The notes under the pieces were generated by a model. That model was not told the origin of the DNA. It did not search any database and worked only from the letters and a program-made list of their open reading frames with translations. Positions 6,839 to 7,368 of a DNA stretch of 7,368 nt are shown one piece after another; position 1 is the stretch's first letter; every line of letters begins with the position of its first letter. Source of the DNA: Verrucomicrobiota bacterium (GTDB lineage: Bacteria > Verrucomicrobiota > Verrucomicrobiia > Chthoniobacterales > JAFAMB01); NCBI GenBank assembly GCA_019241095.1, contig JAFAXJ010000635.1, forward strand, positions 1 through 7,368. Direction: 5' to 3'. The translations under genes were made by a program, and so were the position numbers.

Positions 6839-7368
6839 TCAGCTTCCTGCCTTTTCCAAGCGGCGCAGGAAATCTTCGTAGTTTGCAGCTTCCCGAATAA
6901 CTGAATTTAGAATGTCTATGCGCTCGTCCTCGGATGCATGATTGAAAGAAACCCGGCGTTGGCCTGTATCGTGACCGAAAACTACCTCGTCCCAGTGGAT
7001 CGAATGAATTTGGGCGTTGAAGCGGGCAACTGCTCGACCTCGAAAAAAGGCACGGGTCGTTTCAGGCGGCATGAAGATCGCGTTCCTGATTTCATCCTCT
7101 TTCAGGATTCGGCGCACCTGGTTCTGTCGCATTAATTCGTAATACAGACCCTGCTCTAGTGAAATGTTGTGGTACTCTAGATCAATGGATTGCAGCCAGG
7201 GATCTGTCCACTCCAGACCTTCGTTCTCCTGAAAAGTGTTTAACAGATACTTTTTTGCTACCCAATCAATCCGGTCTACACACTGCATGACATCGACTTC
7301 CAAATCGTTCAGGATTTTCTCCCACTCTTGCAGAATCCAGGCTGCTTCCGGATCGCTGCGATCACAAT
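6839..7368 (-). CDS. Pup ligase / Pup deamidase (PafA/Dop) family protein, C-terminal part
   Basis: This is the C-terminal 175 codons of a gene cut by the right edge of the window. The frame stays open to base 7368, so a TTG at 7303 and the ATG at 7288 are internal codons and not starts. Family members are about 450-500 residues. PafA joins the C-terminal Glu of Pup to lysines of proteins bound for the proteasome; Dop deamidates Pup and removes it from targets. The visible part aligns, from memory of the Mycobacterium tuberculosis proteins, with the Dop C-terminus: DPEAAWILQEWEKIL (5-19), RIDWVAK (32-38), DLEYHNISLEQGLYYELM (62-79), PPETTRAFFRGR (100-111) and HWDEVVF (124-130) against Dop's LDWPAK, DLQYSDVRLDKGLY, PPTDTRAYFRGE and SWDSVIF. 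PafA matches less well here. Non-actinobacterial PafA sequences could differ, so the paralogue is left open. The ATP- and metal-binding residues lie in the missing N-terminal domain. No other Pup-pathway gene lies in the window. Confidence 0.94.
   Translation of the reverse strand, partial: CDRSDPEAAWILQEWEKILNDLEVDVMQCVDRIDWVAKKYLLNTFQENEGLEWTDPWLQSIDLEYHNISLEQGLYYELMRQNQVRRILKEDEIRNAIFMPPETTRAFFRGRAVARFNAQIHSIHWDEVVFGHDTGQRRVSFNHASEDERIDILNSVIREAANYEDFLRRLEKAGS

Overview
The window reads as a stretch of chromosomal backbone from a bacterium, not as a mobile or phage region. By eye the base composition is close to balanced. The last gene belongs to the Pup ligase / Pup deamidase family, so the organism probably has prokaryotic ubiquitin-like protein tagging and a bacterial proteasome. 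This system is best known in Actinomycetota and is also found in scattered other phyla such as Nitrospirota, Verrucomicrobiota and Planctomycetota. The moderate GC, the ClpB, the small coiled-coil protein behind clpB and the style of the CBS protein look more like a Gram-negative phylum such as Verrucomicrobiota or Acidobacteriota than an actinomycete. That placement is an impression and was not tested.

Left part (1-1956): a tRNA-Tyr(GUA) gene on the minus strand (108-191) is followed by about 350 bases with no recognisable gene. Two plus-strand genes come next: a stand-alone two-CBS-domain protein (543-998) and a soluble family-2 glycosyltransferase of the polyprenyl-phosphate sugar synthase type (1120-1908). 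A cation diffusion facilitator gene (1957-2931) converges on the glycosyltransferase from the minus strand.

Middle (2932-3615): a 71-residue protein with two predicted membrane helices (3108-3323, minus) has its own hairpin terminator (3049-3080). About 220 bases without a supported gene follow. A long imperfect hairpin with a T-rich tail (3544-3599, minus) probably terminates the clpB unit.

Right part (3616-7368), all minus: clpB (3915-6494), encoding a full-length disaggregase, is followed after 14 bases by a 94-residue charged coiled-coil protein (3616-3900), very likely in the same transcript. Upstream of clpB, after a 344-base gap, is the C-terminal 175 codons of a Pup ligase/deamidase family gene that runs off the right edge. 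The gap holds the most unusual structure in the window. It is a pair of 30-base inverted arms (6622-6651 and 6784-6813) matching at 27 of 30 positions, with partial pairing extending on both sides to enclose about 214 bases. It could be a MITE-like element or a structured RNA locus.

Functionally, the right half joins two protein quality-control systems, ClpB disaggregation and the Pup/proteasome pathway. They are neighbours on one strand but are separated by the structured gap, so joint transcription is not shown.
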